Shown here: piece by piece, positions 7,134 through 16,929 of the stretch
Position numbering within the stretch: position 1 is the stretch's first letter
Layout: the number at the start of each line of letters is the position of its first letter
Assembly (NCBI GenBank): GCA_029257065.1
Contig: JARIDA010000031.1
Coordinates: forward strand, 1-33,477
Length of the DNA stretch: 33,477 nt
DNA from: Tissierellaceae bacterium
GTDB lineage: Bacteria > Bacillota > Clostridia > Tissierellales > Tissierellaceae
Reading direction: 5' to 3'
The notes under the pieces: model-generated
The model's input: only the letters and a program-made list of their open reading frames with translations
Told to the model about the DNA's origin: nothing
The model's database searches: none
Translations under genes and position numbers: made by a program

Positions 7134-9738
7134 CTCTTAAATCTTGAGCTTCTTTTACGATATCATTTAATCTATTTAAAGCTTCTATAGGAGATAAATC
7201 ATTAACATTTATTTTTGATAAATTATCAATATAATAATTTGTTCTAAAATCTTCTAATTTTAATTGTTTGCTTTCTACTTCATTTACTTTATCTAAATTA
7301 ATATCATTACCGTCTTCAATTGTATATAAAATTTCACTAGCCCTGTCTATTATTTTTTTGTGAACCCCTGCCAATCTAGCTACTTGTATTCCATAACTTT
7401 TATTAGTACTTCCCTCTATAACTTTTCTTAAAAAAACAATATCTTCACCTTTTTCCTCTGCAACAATAGTCAAATTATTCACTTCATTATAATTATCTTC
7501 CAATTGTGTCAACTCATGATAGTGTGTTGCAAATAAGGTCTTAGCTTTAATATCCTCTGCTATATATTCAATTAATGACCAAGCAATACTTAACCCATCA
7601 TAGGTACTAGTTCCTCTTCCAACTTCATCTAGTATTATAAGACTTCTATTTGTAGCAGATTTTACTATATTAGATACTTCATTCATCTCTACCATAAAAG
7701 TACTCTCTCCCTGTGATAGATTGTCTGCAGCACCTATCCTAGTAAAAATTCTATCAACTATTGATATATTAGCTGATGTAGCTGGTACGAATGATCCTAT
7801 ATGAGATAATAATGTTATTATAGCTACTTGTCTCATATAAGTAGATTTACCCGCCATATTAGGTCCTGTTATTATTTGGATCATATCATTTTCTAAATCT
7901 AAATAGGTATCATTTGGTATAAATAAATTATTTTCTATATTATTTTCTACAACAGGATGTCTCCCATCCTTTATATCTATTACCCCATTAATATTCATTT
8001 TAGGTTTAGAAAAATTTGATTTAAAAGCAGTTTCAGCAAAAGAATTCAAAACATCTATTTTAGATATTTCTCTACTAACTCTTTGTATTCTATCTACTTC
8101 TTTTTTTATAGTTTCTCTAATTTCAATGAAAATTTTATATTCGAATTCAAGTAGGTCATCTTCAGCAGATAAGATTTGATTTTCCATTTCTTTTAATTCA
8201 TCAGTGTAATATCTTTCAGAATTTGTCAGGGTTTGCCTCCTGTGAAAATGATCTTGTACTTTAGGTATATTAGACTTAGTTACTTCAAAATAATATCCTA
8301 ACATTTTGTTAAATCCAATTTTCAAATTATTAATTCCAGATTTTTTTCTTTCTTTTTCCTCTAAATCACTTAGCCATTGCTTTCCTTTAAAAGCTATTTC
8401 TTTGATTTTATCTAGTTCAGAATCATAGCCTTTCTTTATAATTCCCCCTTCAGTAATTAAAATAGGAGGTTGTTCAACTATAGATTTATCTATTAAACTA
8501 TATACATCCTGTAATGAATCTATATTCTTATTTATAGCCATTAACTCTTTATTATTTGTGCCCTTCAATATGGCTTTTAATTCAGGAAGTTGTCCTATTG
8601 AATTTTTTAAAGATATTAATTCTCTAGCATTACAGTTACCAGTGGATATTTTACTAGATAAACGTTCTATATCATAAATACCTTTTAATGATTTTTTAAC
8701 ACTATCTTTAATGTCTAAATTATTTATGAAATATTCTACAATTAAATGCCTTATATTTATTTTTTCTATATTTATTAGAGGTTGTTCAAGCCACTTTCTT
8801 AATAGTCTTCCCCCCATTGAAGTAGATGTATTATCTAAAAAACCTACTAATGAACCTTTCTTATCTCTACTTATAATTGTCTGGTGTATTTCTAAATTTG
8901 TTCTAGTACTAAAGTCCATAACCATATAATTATTCGCCTCATAAAAAAATAATTCATTGATGTGATTTAATGCGTTTTTCTGTGTTTCTTCTAAATATTC
9001 TATCAGTTTATAGGTTGCCATATTTGATAGTATTCTATCTTTATTATTAAACTCATCTATAATTAAAAGATGAAAATGTTTTTCAAATTTTTTTCCCCAT
9101 TCAGATAGATCATCATCCTTCTCTTTAAAAACATTGAAATATGGATTTAAATTATTTTTTATTATATTTATTATTTTTTTATTTTTATAGAAGTTTTCAT
9201 TACAAATGATTTCAGAAGGATATATCTTACTAATTTCATTTAACGCAAAATTTAACATATCTTCTTTAGATGAGTATAAATTAGTTGTATATAATTCTCC
9301 CGTTGAATTATCTACATAGGATATACCTATCCCTATTTCATCTAAATAAATAGAAACTAAATAATTATTTGATTTTTCATCAAGTATAGTTTGATCTGTT
9401 ATAGTTCCAGGGGTTACAACTCTTACTACTTCACGCCTTACTATTCCCTTTGCTTCAGATGGGTCTTCAACCTGTTCACATATAGCTACTTTATAGCCTC
9501 TTTCAACAAGCTTTGCTACATAGCTATCTGATACATGGTGTGGTATTCCACACATTGCAGCTTTTTCCTTTAAACCAACACCTCTTTGAGTTAATGTTAT
9601 TTCAAGTTCTTTGGATGCAATTTCTGCATCTTCAAAGAACATTTCATAAAAATCTCCTAATCTAAAAAACAAGATAGAATCAGTATACTCCTTCTTAATA
9701 TCCATATATTGTTTCATCATAGGTGTTAATTCTGCCAA
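7126..9738 (-). CDS. mutS: DNA mismatch repair protein MutS
   Basis: N-terminal mismatch-recognition region (FFRLGDFYEMFFEDA), Walker A GPNMAGKSTYMRQ, DEVGRGTSTYDG; overlaps the mutL start by 8 nt. Confidence 0.98.
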   Translation of the reverse strand: MAELTPMMKQYMDIKKEYTDSILFFRLGDFYEMFFEDAEIASKELEITLTQRGVGLKEKAAMCGIPHHVSDSYVAKLVERGYKVAICEQVEDPSEAKGIVRREVVRVVTPGTITDQTILDEKSNNYLVSIYLDEIGIGISYVDNSTGELYTTNLYSSKEDMLNFALNEISKIYPSEIICNENFYKNKKIINIIKNNLNPYFNVFKEKDDDLSEWGKKFEKHFHLLIIDEFNNKDRILSNMATYKLIEYLEETQKNALNHINELFFYEANNYMVMDFSTRTNLEIHQTIISRDKKGSLVGFLDNTSTSMGGRLLRKWLEQPLINIEKINIRHLIVEYFINNLDIKDSVKKSLKGIYDIERLSSKISTGNCNARELISLKNSIGQLPELKAILKGTNNKELMAINKNIDSLQDVYSLIDKSIVEQPPILITEGGIIKKGYDSELDKIKEIAFKGKQWLSDLEEKERKKSGINNLKIGFNKMLGYYFEVTKSNIPKVQDHFHRRQTLTNSERYYTDELKEMENQILSAEDDLLEFEYKIFIEIRETIKKEVDRIQRVSREISKIDVLNSFAETAFKSNFSKPKMNINGVIDIKDGRHPVVENNIENNLFIPNDTYLDLENDMIQIITGPNMAGKSTYMRQVAIITLLSHIGSFVPATSANISIVDRIFTRIGAADNLSQGESTFMVEMNEVSNIVKSATNRSLIILDEVGRGTSTYDGLSIAWSLIEYIAEDIKAKTLFATHYHELTQLEDNYNEVNNLTIVAEEKGEDIVFLRKVIEGSTNKSYGIQVARLAGVHKKIIDRASEILYTIEDGNDINLDKVNEVESKQLKLEDFRTNYYIDNLSKINVNDLSPIEALNRLNDIVKEAQDLRGD

Positions 9739-9766
9739 ATCAATTACCTCCGTTTAAATATTATAT

Positions 9767-11170
9767 TTAAATAAGTTTTCCTTCCATAGAGAATGTTTTA
9801 GCTCCAGTAATTTCTACTAATACCATTTTTCCAATTAAAGATTCATCTCCCTGAAAATGAACTATTTTAAAATCATCAGTTCTTCCACTCATTTTATTAT
9901 CATCATTTTTGCTCAATTCCTCAACTAAAACTCTAATTTCTTTACCTATTAACTTTTCATTGTTTTTTAAAATTATTTGATTAATTTCACTACTTAATTT
10001 TTCAAATCGTTTATGTTTAACTTCATATGATAATTGATTATCCATATTCTCTGCTTTAGTTCCTTCTCTTAAAGAAAATATAAAATTATATACAAAATCA
10101 AATTCTACTTCTTTAATTAATTCAACAGTGTCTTTAAAATCTTCTTCTGTCTCTCCTGGAAATCCTACCATTATATCAGTAGTTATAGATATATCTGGTT
10201 TCACTTCTCTGATCTTTTTTATTTTTTCTAGATAATCTTCTCTAGTATAATTCCTATTCATTCTTTTTAATACATTGTTACTACCAGACTGTATTGGAAG
10301 ATGAAGGTGATTACTTAATTTATCTAAACTTCCATAAGCATTTATTAATTCATCTGATAAATCTTTTGGATGAGATGTCATAAATCTAATTCTTTCTATT
10401 CCATCTATCTCATTAATATCAGTTAATAAATCTGTAAAACTATAATCATTATTTAAAGTTTTTCCATATGAATTAACATTTTGTCCTAATAACATTATTT
10501 CTTTATATCCATTCTTTGCTAACTCTTTAATCTCTTCCAATATATCATCTGGTTTTCTACTGATTTCTCTTCCTCTAGTATAAGGAACTACACAATATGT
10601 GCAAAAATTATTACAGCCGAAAATTATATTTACATAAGCCTTATAATCTGATTCCCTATTATTATTTAAACCCTCTACTAAGTCTAAATTATCTTCTAAT
10701 ATATCTATAATAGGTCTATCTTCATTTAAATGTTTATTAAATAATATAGGTAGTTTATCTATATTATGTGTACCGAATATTACATCTACATGTTGATGTT
10801 TTTTTTCAATTGTTTCTCTAATTTCATCTAATTGCATCATACAACCACAAACTGCTATCTTTAAATTTGGATTTTGTTCTTTTATTGTTTTAAGAGATCC
10901 TACCTTACCATAAACCTTTAGCTCTGCATTTTCTCTTATAGCACAAGTATTATATATTAAAAAATCAGCTTCACTTTCTTCAGTTGTTGGTTTATATCCC
11001 ATAAGTTCTAATATCCAAGAAATTTTTTCTGAATCATGTTCATTCATTTGACAACCATAAGTTCTAATAAAACTAGTTTTTTGTTTTCCTGTTCTTTTGT
11101 AATACTCATCATTTTTTTCCTTGATTTTATTAATTGAGTCCCAAAAATTCTTATCTATATTTTGCTTCAT
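9767..11170 (-). CDS. miaB: tRNA-2-methylthio-N6-dimethylallyladenosine synthase
   Basis: N-terminal cluster cysteines (TYGCQMNEHDSE), radical SAM CNNFCTYC, TRAM-like C-terminus. Confidence 0.97.
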   Translation of the reverse strand: MKQNIDKNFWDSINKIKEKNDEYYKRTGKQKTSFIRTYGCQMNEHDSEKISWILELMGYKPTTEESEADFLIYNTCAIRENAELKVYGKVGSLKTIKEQNPNLKIAVCGCMMQLDEIRETIEKKHQHVDVIFGTHNIDKLPILFNKHLNEDRPIIDILEDNLDLVEGLNNNRESDYKAYVNIIFGCNNFCTYCVVPYTRGREISRKPDDILEEIKELAKNGYKEIMLLGQNVNSYGKTLNNDYSFTDLLTDINEIDGIERIRFMTSHPKDLSDELINAYGSLDKLSNHLHLPIQSGSNNVLKRMNRNYTREDYLEKIKKIREVKPDISITTDIMVGFPGETEEDFKDTVELIKEVEFDFVYNFIFSLREGTKAENMDNQLSYEVKHKRFEKLSSEINQIILKNNEKLIGKEIRVLVEELSKNDDNKMSGRTDDFKIVHFQGDESLIGKMVLVEITGAKTFSMEGKLI

Positions 11171-11336
11171 TTATAATTTCCACCTTTCGTTAATCTTAAT
11201 ATATTATATCATAAATCTTTTTTGTATGTTATTTCTTATTTTATAATGTATCTATTTTGATAACATCTTCTTAGATTGTCTCCTACTAATATTTAGTATG
11301 ATATAATGTTATTAAATATTAATAGGAGGGATCGTT

Positions 11337-12380
11337 TTGAATCAAATTAAAACAATTGAATGGAGAAATGATAGTTTAATATTAATTGATTGTAGAGAAT
11401 TACCTATGAAAGAAGAATATTTGGTATGTAATAATTATAATACTCTTGCTATGGCTATAAAAAACCTTGCTGTTAGGGGAGCACCAGCAATAGGGGTTTC
11501 TGCAGCATATGGAGTAGTTTTAGCTTCAATAGAAGCTAAAAATAGAGATAAAGAGTCCTTTGTTGATTATATTAAAAAAGCTATTCTAGAACTCTCAGAA
11601 ACTAGGCCTACTGCAGTTAACTTATTTTGGTCTCTAAATCGTATGGATAATAAGTTAAATACTCTTTTATCTTTGAATAATGAAGATATTAAAAAAGAAC
11701 TACTAAAGGAAGCTCATAAAATTTATAATGAAGATATTAAAACTAATATAAAAATAGGTATATATGGCAATGAAGTTGTAGATTTAAATTCTAATATAAT
11801 TACTCATTGCAATGCTGGAGCTTTAGCTACTGCTGGATATGGTACGGCTTTAGGAGTTATTAGAGCAGCTCATAAAGACAATAAGAATATCCATGTCTAT
11901 GTTGATGAAACTAGACCTTTATTACAAGGTTCTAGAATGACAGCATGGGAGTTACTGAAAGAGGGTATCCCCAGTACACTTATAGCAGATAGTATGGCCG
12001 CACATGCTATGAAATTAAATAAAATAGATATGGTTATTTTTGGAGCTGATAGAATTGCTACTAATGGAGATGTTGCTAATAAAATAGGTAGTTATTCTTT
12101 GTCTATTGTAGCTAAGGAGCATAATATTCCTGTATATGTTGCAGCTCCAATTTCTACTATAGACCCTAATATTAGCTCAGGAGATGATATACCTATAGAA
12201 ATAAGAGATGATCGAGAAATCATAGAATTTCATGGAGTTCAAACAGCACCTAATGAAATCAATGTATATAATCCCGCTTTTGATATAACTCCTTCTCATC
12301 TTATAGCTGGAATAATCACTGAAAAAGGTATATTAAGACCACCATATAAATTAAGTATAAAGAAAGCTTTAGAATTTTAA
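11337..12380 (+). CDS. mtnA: S-methyl-5-thioribose-1-phosphate isomerase (TTG start)
   Basis: RGAPAIGVSAAYG, THCNAGALATAGYGTALGVIRAA, GADRIATNGDVANKIG; RBS aggaggg before TTG. Confidence 0.95.
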   Translation: MNQIKTIEWRNDSLILIDCRELPMKEEYLVCNNYNTLAMAIKNLAVRGAPAIGVSAAYGVVLASIEAKNRDKESFVDYIKKAILELSETRPTAVNLFWSLNRMDNKLNTLLSLNNEDIKKELLKEAHKIYNEDIKTNIKIGIYGNEVVDLNSNIITHCNAGALATAGYGTALGVIRAAHKDNKNIHVYVDETRPLLQGSRMTAWELLKEGIPSTLIADSMAAHAMKLNKIDMVIFGADRIATNGDVANKIGSYSLSIVAKEHNIPVYVAAPISTIDPNISSGDDIPIEIRDDREIIEFHGVQTAPNEINVYNPAFDITPSHLIAGIITEKGILRPPYKLSIKKALEF

Positions 12381-12391
12381 TTTAAATATAT

Positions 12392-12420
12392 AAAAACCAC
12401 CCATATGGGTGGTTTATTTT
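12392..12420. terminator. Intrinsic terminator between convergent mtnA and cheR
   Basis: aaaccaccc (12394-12402)-atat-gggtggttt (12407-12415) with flanking A/T tracts. Confidence 0.85.
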
Positions 12421-13202
12421 ATTTTCTTATAAAAGAAAGTTTTAAATGTTTCAAAATTATATCTTTCAGGCATTATAATTTGTTCAGTACTACCTACAAA
12501 AAATATACCATCTTTTTTAAGTGATTTGTTAAATTTTTCATATAAGTTTTCTTTTGCCTCATCTGTAAAATAAATCATAACATTTCTACAAGTTATAAGG
12601 TCGAAATTAGAAGGAAATCTATCTTTCAAAAGATCTATTTTTTCAAATTTAACTCTATTTTTAATTTCATCAGATATTTTAAAAAGACCACCTTCTTCTT
12701 TGAAATAATTACTTTTAAATTCTCTTGGAAGGTTTGCTAAAGCTTTTTCAGTATAAATTCCTTTTTTAGCTTTTTCAATAGCTCCAAGATCAATATCAGT
12801 AGCTAATACTTCTATATCTCTTAAATTATAAAATTTTGACAAAAGCATAACCAATGAATAAGGTTCTTCCCCTGTAGAACAAGCAGAACTCCAAATTTTT
12901 AATTTATTAGAATTGTATTTTTGTAGCTCTGGTATTATTGTTTTTTCTAACTCATCCCATTGCGATTTATTTCTATAAAATTCCGATACATTTATAGTTA
13001 AATAATTTATAAAATCTTTTAACAATTCTTTATCTTTTTCCAATGCTGTGAAATAATCATCAAAATCTTTATATTTATTTCTTTTCTTTAAAGAAGTTAT
13101 TCTTCTCTTCATTTGAGCTTCTTTATAGTAATCTAAATTGATTCCTATTAATCTATCAATTTTTCTTTTAAAAGATTCATACTTTGCCATAAAAACCTCC
13201 AT
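12414..13202 (-). CDS. cheR: Chemotaxis protein methyltransferase CheR
   Basis: NVSEFYRNKSQWDELE, WSSACSTGEEPYSLVMLL, CRNVMIYF; classic CheR motifs. Confidence 0.93.
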   Translation of the reverse strand: MEVFMAKYESFKRKIDRLIGINLDYYKEAQMKRRITSLKKRNKYKDFDDYFTALEKDKELLKDFINYLTINVSEFYRNKSQWDELEKTIIPELQKYNSNKLKIWSSACSTGEEPYSLVMLLSKFYNLRDIEVLATDIDLGAIEKAKKGIYTEKALANLPREFKSNYFKEEGGLFKISDEIKNRVKFEKIDLLKDRFPSNFDLITCRNVMIYFTDEAKENLYEKFNKSLKKDGIFFVGSTEQIIMPERYNFETFKTFFYKKIK

Positions 13203-13208
13203 ATAAAT

Positions 13209-13240
13209 TAAAGTATGAGGTGAATTTACCTCATACTTTA
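13209..13240 (-). terminator. Hairpin terminator downstream of ispH-S1
   Basis: taaagtatgaggt (13209-13221)-gaattt-acctcatacttta (13228-13240); perfect 13-bp stem. Confidence 0.7.
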
Positions 13241-13258
13241 ATTTTAAACCAGATTCAA

Positions 13259-15229
13259 TTATTCTATTATATCTCCTATAGTTACATCTTCTTCTTCTGT
13301 TTCTATTTCTTCTGATTTTACATCAGTTTTTTCATCTTCTTCTGATTTAGTACTTAAACTAATTTTCTGTTCTTCTTTATCTATATTTATTACTCTAACT
13401 TCTACATCATCACCTATTGCAAAAACATCTGCAGGTTTATCTATATGATCACTAGAAATTTGAGAAACATGAAGCAATCCATCTACTCCTTGTCCTAATC
13501 TAACGAAAGCACCGAAGTCTAATAAATTAACTATCTTACCAGGAACTGTATCCCCTTCTTCAACTTCTCTTACAAATACATCCCAAGGTTTTTCCATAGT
13601 TTGCTTAAGACCTAAAGAAATTCTATTTCTTTCTTTGTCTAAACCTAGAATTTGTACTTCTACTTCCTCATCAGCCTTAACTATTTCTGAAGGATGTTTA
13701 ACTCTATGCCAAGCTAAGTCAGATATATGAATTAAACCATCTAATCCACCTAAGTCAACAAAAGCACCAAAGTTTGTAAGTCTTCTAACAACACCTTTTA
13801 TTAATTGACCTTCTTCTAATTCTTTCCATAATTCTACTCTTTTTTCTTCTAATTCTTCTTTTTCAACTTCTTTTCTTGATAATATTATTCTTCTTTTAGT
13901 TTTATCAAAATCAATTATTTCTGATTCTAATTCTTTTCCCTTATAAGCTTTTAAATCACTTACAAAATTTACAGAAACATGAGATGCTGGCATGAAAGCA
14001 TTTAAACCTTCTACTAATACAGCTAGACCACCTTTTACGTCTCTTATTACTGAAGCTACTACTCTTTCTTTATTTTCATATTTTTCTTCTAATTCTTCCC
14101 AACTTTTTGACTCTTCCACTCTCTTAGCTGAAAGAACTACATTACCATCACCATCGTCCATTCTCATTACATAAACTTGAATTTCTTCACCTGGCTCAAA
14201 AAGATCTCTTGGTTCTACATCAGGATCATTTGATAATTCATCTCTATCTATTATTCCATCTGACGTGTAGTTTATATTAACCATAACCTCTGTATCGGTT
14301 ACAAATAAAACCTCACCTTTTAGGACATCTCCCCTGTGTATTTTTGTAAAGGAGCTATCGATAGCCTCCATCATTTCATTTGTCATTTCCATATCATTTT
14401 CACTATTCATAACTTGAATAACCTCCTTAATTATACAGTCAGGCGTTGAAGCACCTGCTGTTACACCTATTGTATTAAATTTTGCAATTTCTTGCAAAGG
14501 TAAATCTTTAATTGTTTCTATATGATAAACATTTTTACAATGTTTTTCACTAACTTCTTTTAATTTAGTAGTATTTGAGCTATGAAAACCTCCAATTACT
14601 ACCATAGCATCAACTTCAATAGATAATTGTTCACATGCTTTTTGCCTATTCGTTGTTGCACTACAAATTGTATTTAGAGTTTTTACCTCTTTGTTATTTG
14701 CTTTAATAATATCTACAATTTTTAAAAAATGATCTTCTTTATTTGTTGTTTGAGATACTATTAATACTTTATTTAATTTTATAATCTTATGAGCATCTTC
14801 TATATTATTTATAATAATAGCTTTATTCTTACACCATCCATTAATTCCAATAACTTCTGGATGATTAGAATCTCCAATTATAATTATATTATATCCCTTT
14901 TCCATAAATAATTGTACATTAGAATGAATTTTTTTTACATAGGGACAAGTTGTATCTATTATTTCTATATTTTTATTCTTAAAATCATTAATAACTTCTT
15001 CTCCTACACCATGGGATCTTATAATTATACGACCTGATTCAATCTCCGATATATTTTTAATAGGTATAATTCCTTTTTTAGTCAAAGCTTCTACTGCTTG
15101 ACTATTGTGTATTAATGGTCCATATGAATATAGGTTTTTATTAGATTGATTGACTTCTAAAACAGCTAGTTCTATAGCTCTTTTAACGCCAAAACAAAAA
15201 CCAGAATGTTCTGCTTGTATTATTCTCAT
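13259..15229 (-). CDS. ispH-rpsA: Fused 4-hydroxy-3-methylbut-2-enyl diphosphate reductase (IspH) and ribosomal protein S1-like (four S1 domains)
   Basis: IspH cysteines SGFCFGVKRA, DTTCPYV, TICSATT in residues 1 to about 280; then S1 repeats (e.g. GVVRRLTNFGAFVDLGGLDGLIHISDL; GKIVNLLDFGAFVRLGQGVDGLLHVSQI). Confidence 0.96.
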   Translation of the reverse strand: MRIIQAEHSGFCFGVKRAIELAVLEVNQSNKNLYSYGPLIHNSQAVEALTKKGIIPIKNISEIESGRIIIRSHGVGEEVINDFKNKNIEIIDTTCPYVKKIHSNVQLFMEKGYNIIIIGDSNHPEVIGINGWCKNKAIIINNIEDAHKIIKLNKVLIVSQTTNKEDHFLKIVDIIKANNKEVKTLNTICSATTNRQKACEQLSIEVDAMVVIGGFHSSNTTKLKEVSEKHCKNVYHIETIKDLPLQEIAKFNTIGVTAGASTPDCIIKEVIQVMNSENDMEMTNEMMEAIDSSFTKIHRGDVLKGEVLFVTDTEVMVNINYTSDGIIDRDELSNDPDVEPRDLFEPGEEIQVYVMRMDDGDGNVVLSAKRVEESKSWEELEEKYENKERVVASVIRDVKGGLAVLVEGLNAFMPASHVSVNFVSDLKAYKGKELESEIIDFDKTKRRIILSRKEVEKEELEEKRVELWKELEEGQLIKGVVRRLTNFGAFVDLGGLDGLIHISDLAWHRVKHPSEIVKADEEVEVQILGLDKERNRISLGLKQTMEKPWDVFVREVEEGDTVPGKIVNLLDFGAFVRLGQGVDGLLHVSQISSDHIDKPADVFAIGDDVEVRVINIDKEEQKISLSTKSEEDEKTDVKSEEIETEEEDVTIGDIIE

Positions 15230-15819
15230 ATTACCTCCATATTATCTTTTAAACTATATATTTCTTTAAGAACTTTTTCTCCTTTTAACTTATAATCTTC
15301 AGAAGAGAGTCTTTTGTTATAGCTTTCAGTAAATTCTAACTTTTCTCCGATATAAATATTAATCTTTGAAAAAGGTTTATAACTGGTTTCTATATATATT
15401 GGTAATATTGGAGTTTGTGTTCTTATACTTATTAAAGCTATTCCTGGTTTTGCATTATTTAAGTCCAATTTTTCAACTCTTGTTCCTTCTGGAAATATTC
15501 CTAAAGTTGAATCATTATTTAAAATTTTAGTAGAAGTTCTTATTGTAGAAAGACCAACACCATCTCTATCTACAGGAAAAGCTCCTAATTTCAAAAAAAT
15601 ATAATTTAAAAATTTATTTTCAAACAGTTCTTTCTTTCCCATCCAATGAATTTGATTTGGAAATATTATCGTTAAAATAATTGGATCAAAAATATGAATA
15701 TGATTTGAACAAATAATTAATTTTTCATTATTTATAAGTTCGTTTTCGTTTATTATATTTATTCTATATATTATTTTAAACAATACTGATACTATTGATT
15801 TTATTATTTTATAAAACAT
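15226..15819 (-). CDS. plsC: 1-acyl-sn-glycerol-3-phosphate acyltransferase
   Basis: NHIHIFDP (a variant of the NHxxxxD motif), FPEGTRV; between cmk and ispH-rpsA. Confidence 0.88.
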   Translation of the reverse strand: MFYKIIKSIVSVLFKIIYRINIINENELINNEKLIICSNHIHIFDPIILTIIFPNQIHWMGKKELFENKFLNYIFLKLGAFPVDRDGVGLSTIRTSTKILNNDSTLGIFPEGTRVEKLDLNNAKPGIALISIRTQTPILPIYIETSYKPFSKINIYIGEKLEFTESYNKRLSSEDYKLKGEKVLKEIYSLKDNMEVI

Positions 15820-16480
15820 AAGAATTACTCTCTATTATATTTAATATTTTCAATATAGATTCACTTTTTGTTAAATTTGTATTATCTATTAATATAGCAT
15901 CTTCAGCTTTCTTCAATGGTGCTATTTTACGATTACTATCTTTACAGTCTCTTTCTTCAATTTCTTTTTTTAATTGGTCTAAAGATACACTTGCATCTTC
16001 TTTTTCTAAGTCATTAAAACGTCTCTTTGCACGTTCTTCAAGACTAGCAGTTATAAAAAATTTGAAGTCTGCATTTGGTAGAACCACTGTACCAATATCT
16101 CTACCATCCATAACTATTGATTTATTAGATGCTATTTCTCTTTGTAGCTTTAACATATAATTTCTTACATTTTTTAAACTTGCTACCGTAGAGACTTTTT
16201 TACTAATTATATTTTTTCTTATTTCTTTATTAATATTAATGCCATCTAAATAAATTTCATTATCTTTAAAACTTATTTTAGTGCTATTGAGTAGATTGTT
16301 CATTTCGAACTCATTTTTAATATCAACATTGTTTTCTAATATCTTATATGTTAGTCCTCTATACATTGCTCCAGTATCTATATAATTTATATTCAATCTA
16401 TTAGCTATTTCTTTTGCTATAGTACTCTTACCTGAACTGGCAGGACCATCTATAGCTATAGATATTTTATCTCTTATCAT
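15809..16480 (-). CDS. cmk: Cytidylate kinase
   Basis: AIDGPASSGKSTIAKEIA, DTGAMYRGLT, MDGRDIGTVVLPNADFKFFITAS. Confidence 0.97.
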   Translation of the reverse strand: MIRDKISIAIDGPASSGKSTIAKEIANRLNINYIDTGAMYRGLTYKILENNVDIKNEFEMNNLLNSTKISFKDNEIYLDGININKEIRKNIISKKVSTVASLKNVRNYMLKLQREIASNKSIVMDGRDIGTVVLPNADFKFFITASLEERAKRRFNDLEKEDASVSLDQLKKEIEERDCKDSNRKIAPLKKAEDAILIDNTNLTKSESILKILNIIESNSYVL

Positions 16481-16482
16481 AT

Positions 16483-16857
16483 CTACTCTCCTCTTATATC
16501 AGGTCTTAGTTTTTTTGCATCTTTTAAGTATATATGTTTTGCTTTTTTTTGTTTTAAATTACTCTTATAAAGCAAATTAACTCTAATACACTTATTTAAA
16601 CTGTTTTCAACATTCATTTCTTGAAAACACATAAGACCTGCCGAAGTATATCCTAGCTCTCTAGCAGCCCTTGCAGGATAGACCTTGTTTAAGTCTTCCG
16701 TGCAAGTAAAAAATATACTTATAACATTTTCTCTTTTTATGTTATTAGTTTTTTCTATAATCTCTATCAATTCTTTAGTACCCTCTAATATTTCTTTTTT
16801 ATCATTAAAAGAAACAGTAGTAGCACCTCTTATTGATATAATACTCAAAAAAACCAC
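16483..16857 (-). CDS. aroH: Chorismate mutase AroH
   Basis: IRGATTV, FTCTEDLN, YPARAARELGYTSAGLMCFQEM; monofunctional AroH fold signature. Confidence 0.93.
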   Translation of the reverse strand: MVFLSIISIRGATTVSFNDKKEILEGTKELIEIIEKTNNIKRENVISIFFTCTEDLNKVYPARAARELGYTSAGLMCFQEMNVENSLNKCIRVNLLYKSNLKQKKAKHIYLKDAKKLRPDIRGE

Positions 16858-16929
16858 TCCTTCTTATAATTATATAATAAAAACATGAATTAAACAAGTT
16901 TTTATATAGAATAGATTCTTATAATAGGT

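Noticed and set aside
8711-8929. Short ORF antisense to mutS (and similar short antisense ORFs at 13992, 16685, 16934, 17693, 17948, 19903, 22219, 24605, 24875, 25206, 25569, 27301, 27577, 31045, 31697, 31943, 32675)
   Set aside because: All lie opposite well-supported conserved genes, show translation typical of reverse-strand AT-rich codons (Ser/Leu/Phe/Ile-rich) and have no convincing RBS or homology.
11171-11336. Possible SAM riboswitch upstream of mtnA
   Set aside because: The intergenic sequence is very AT-rich and lacks any SAM-I/S-box core motifs.
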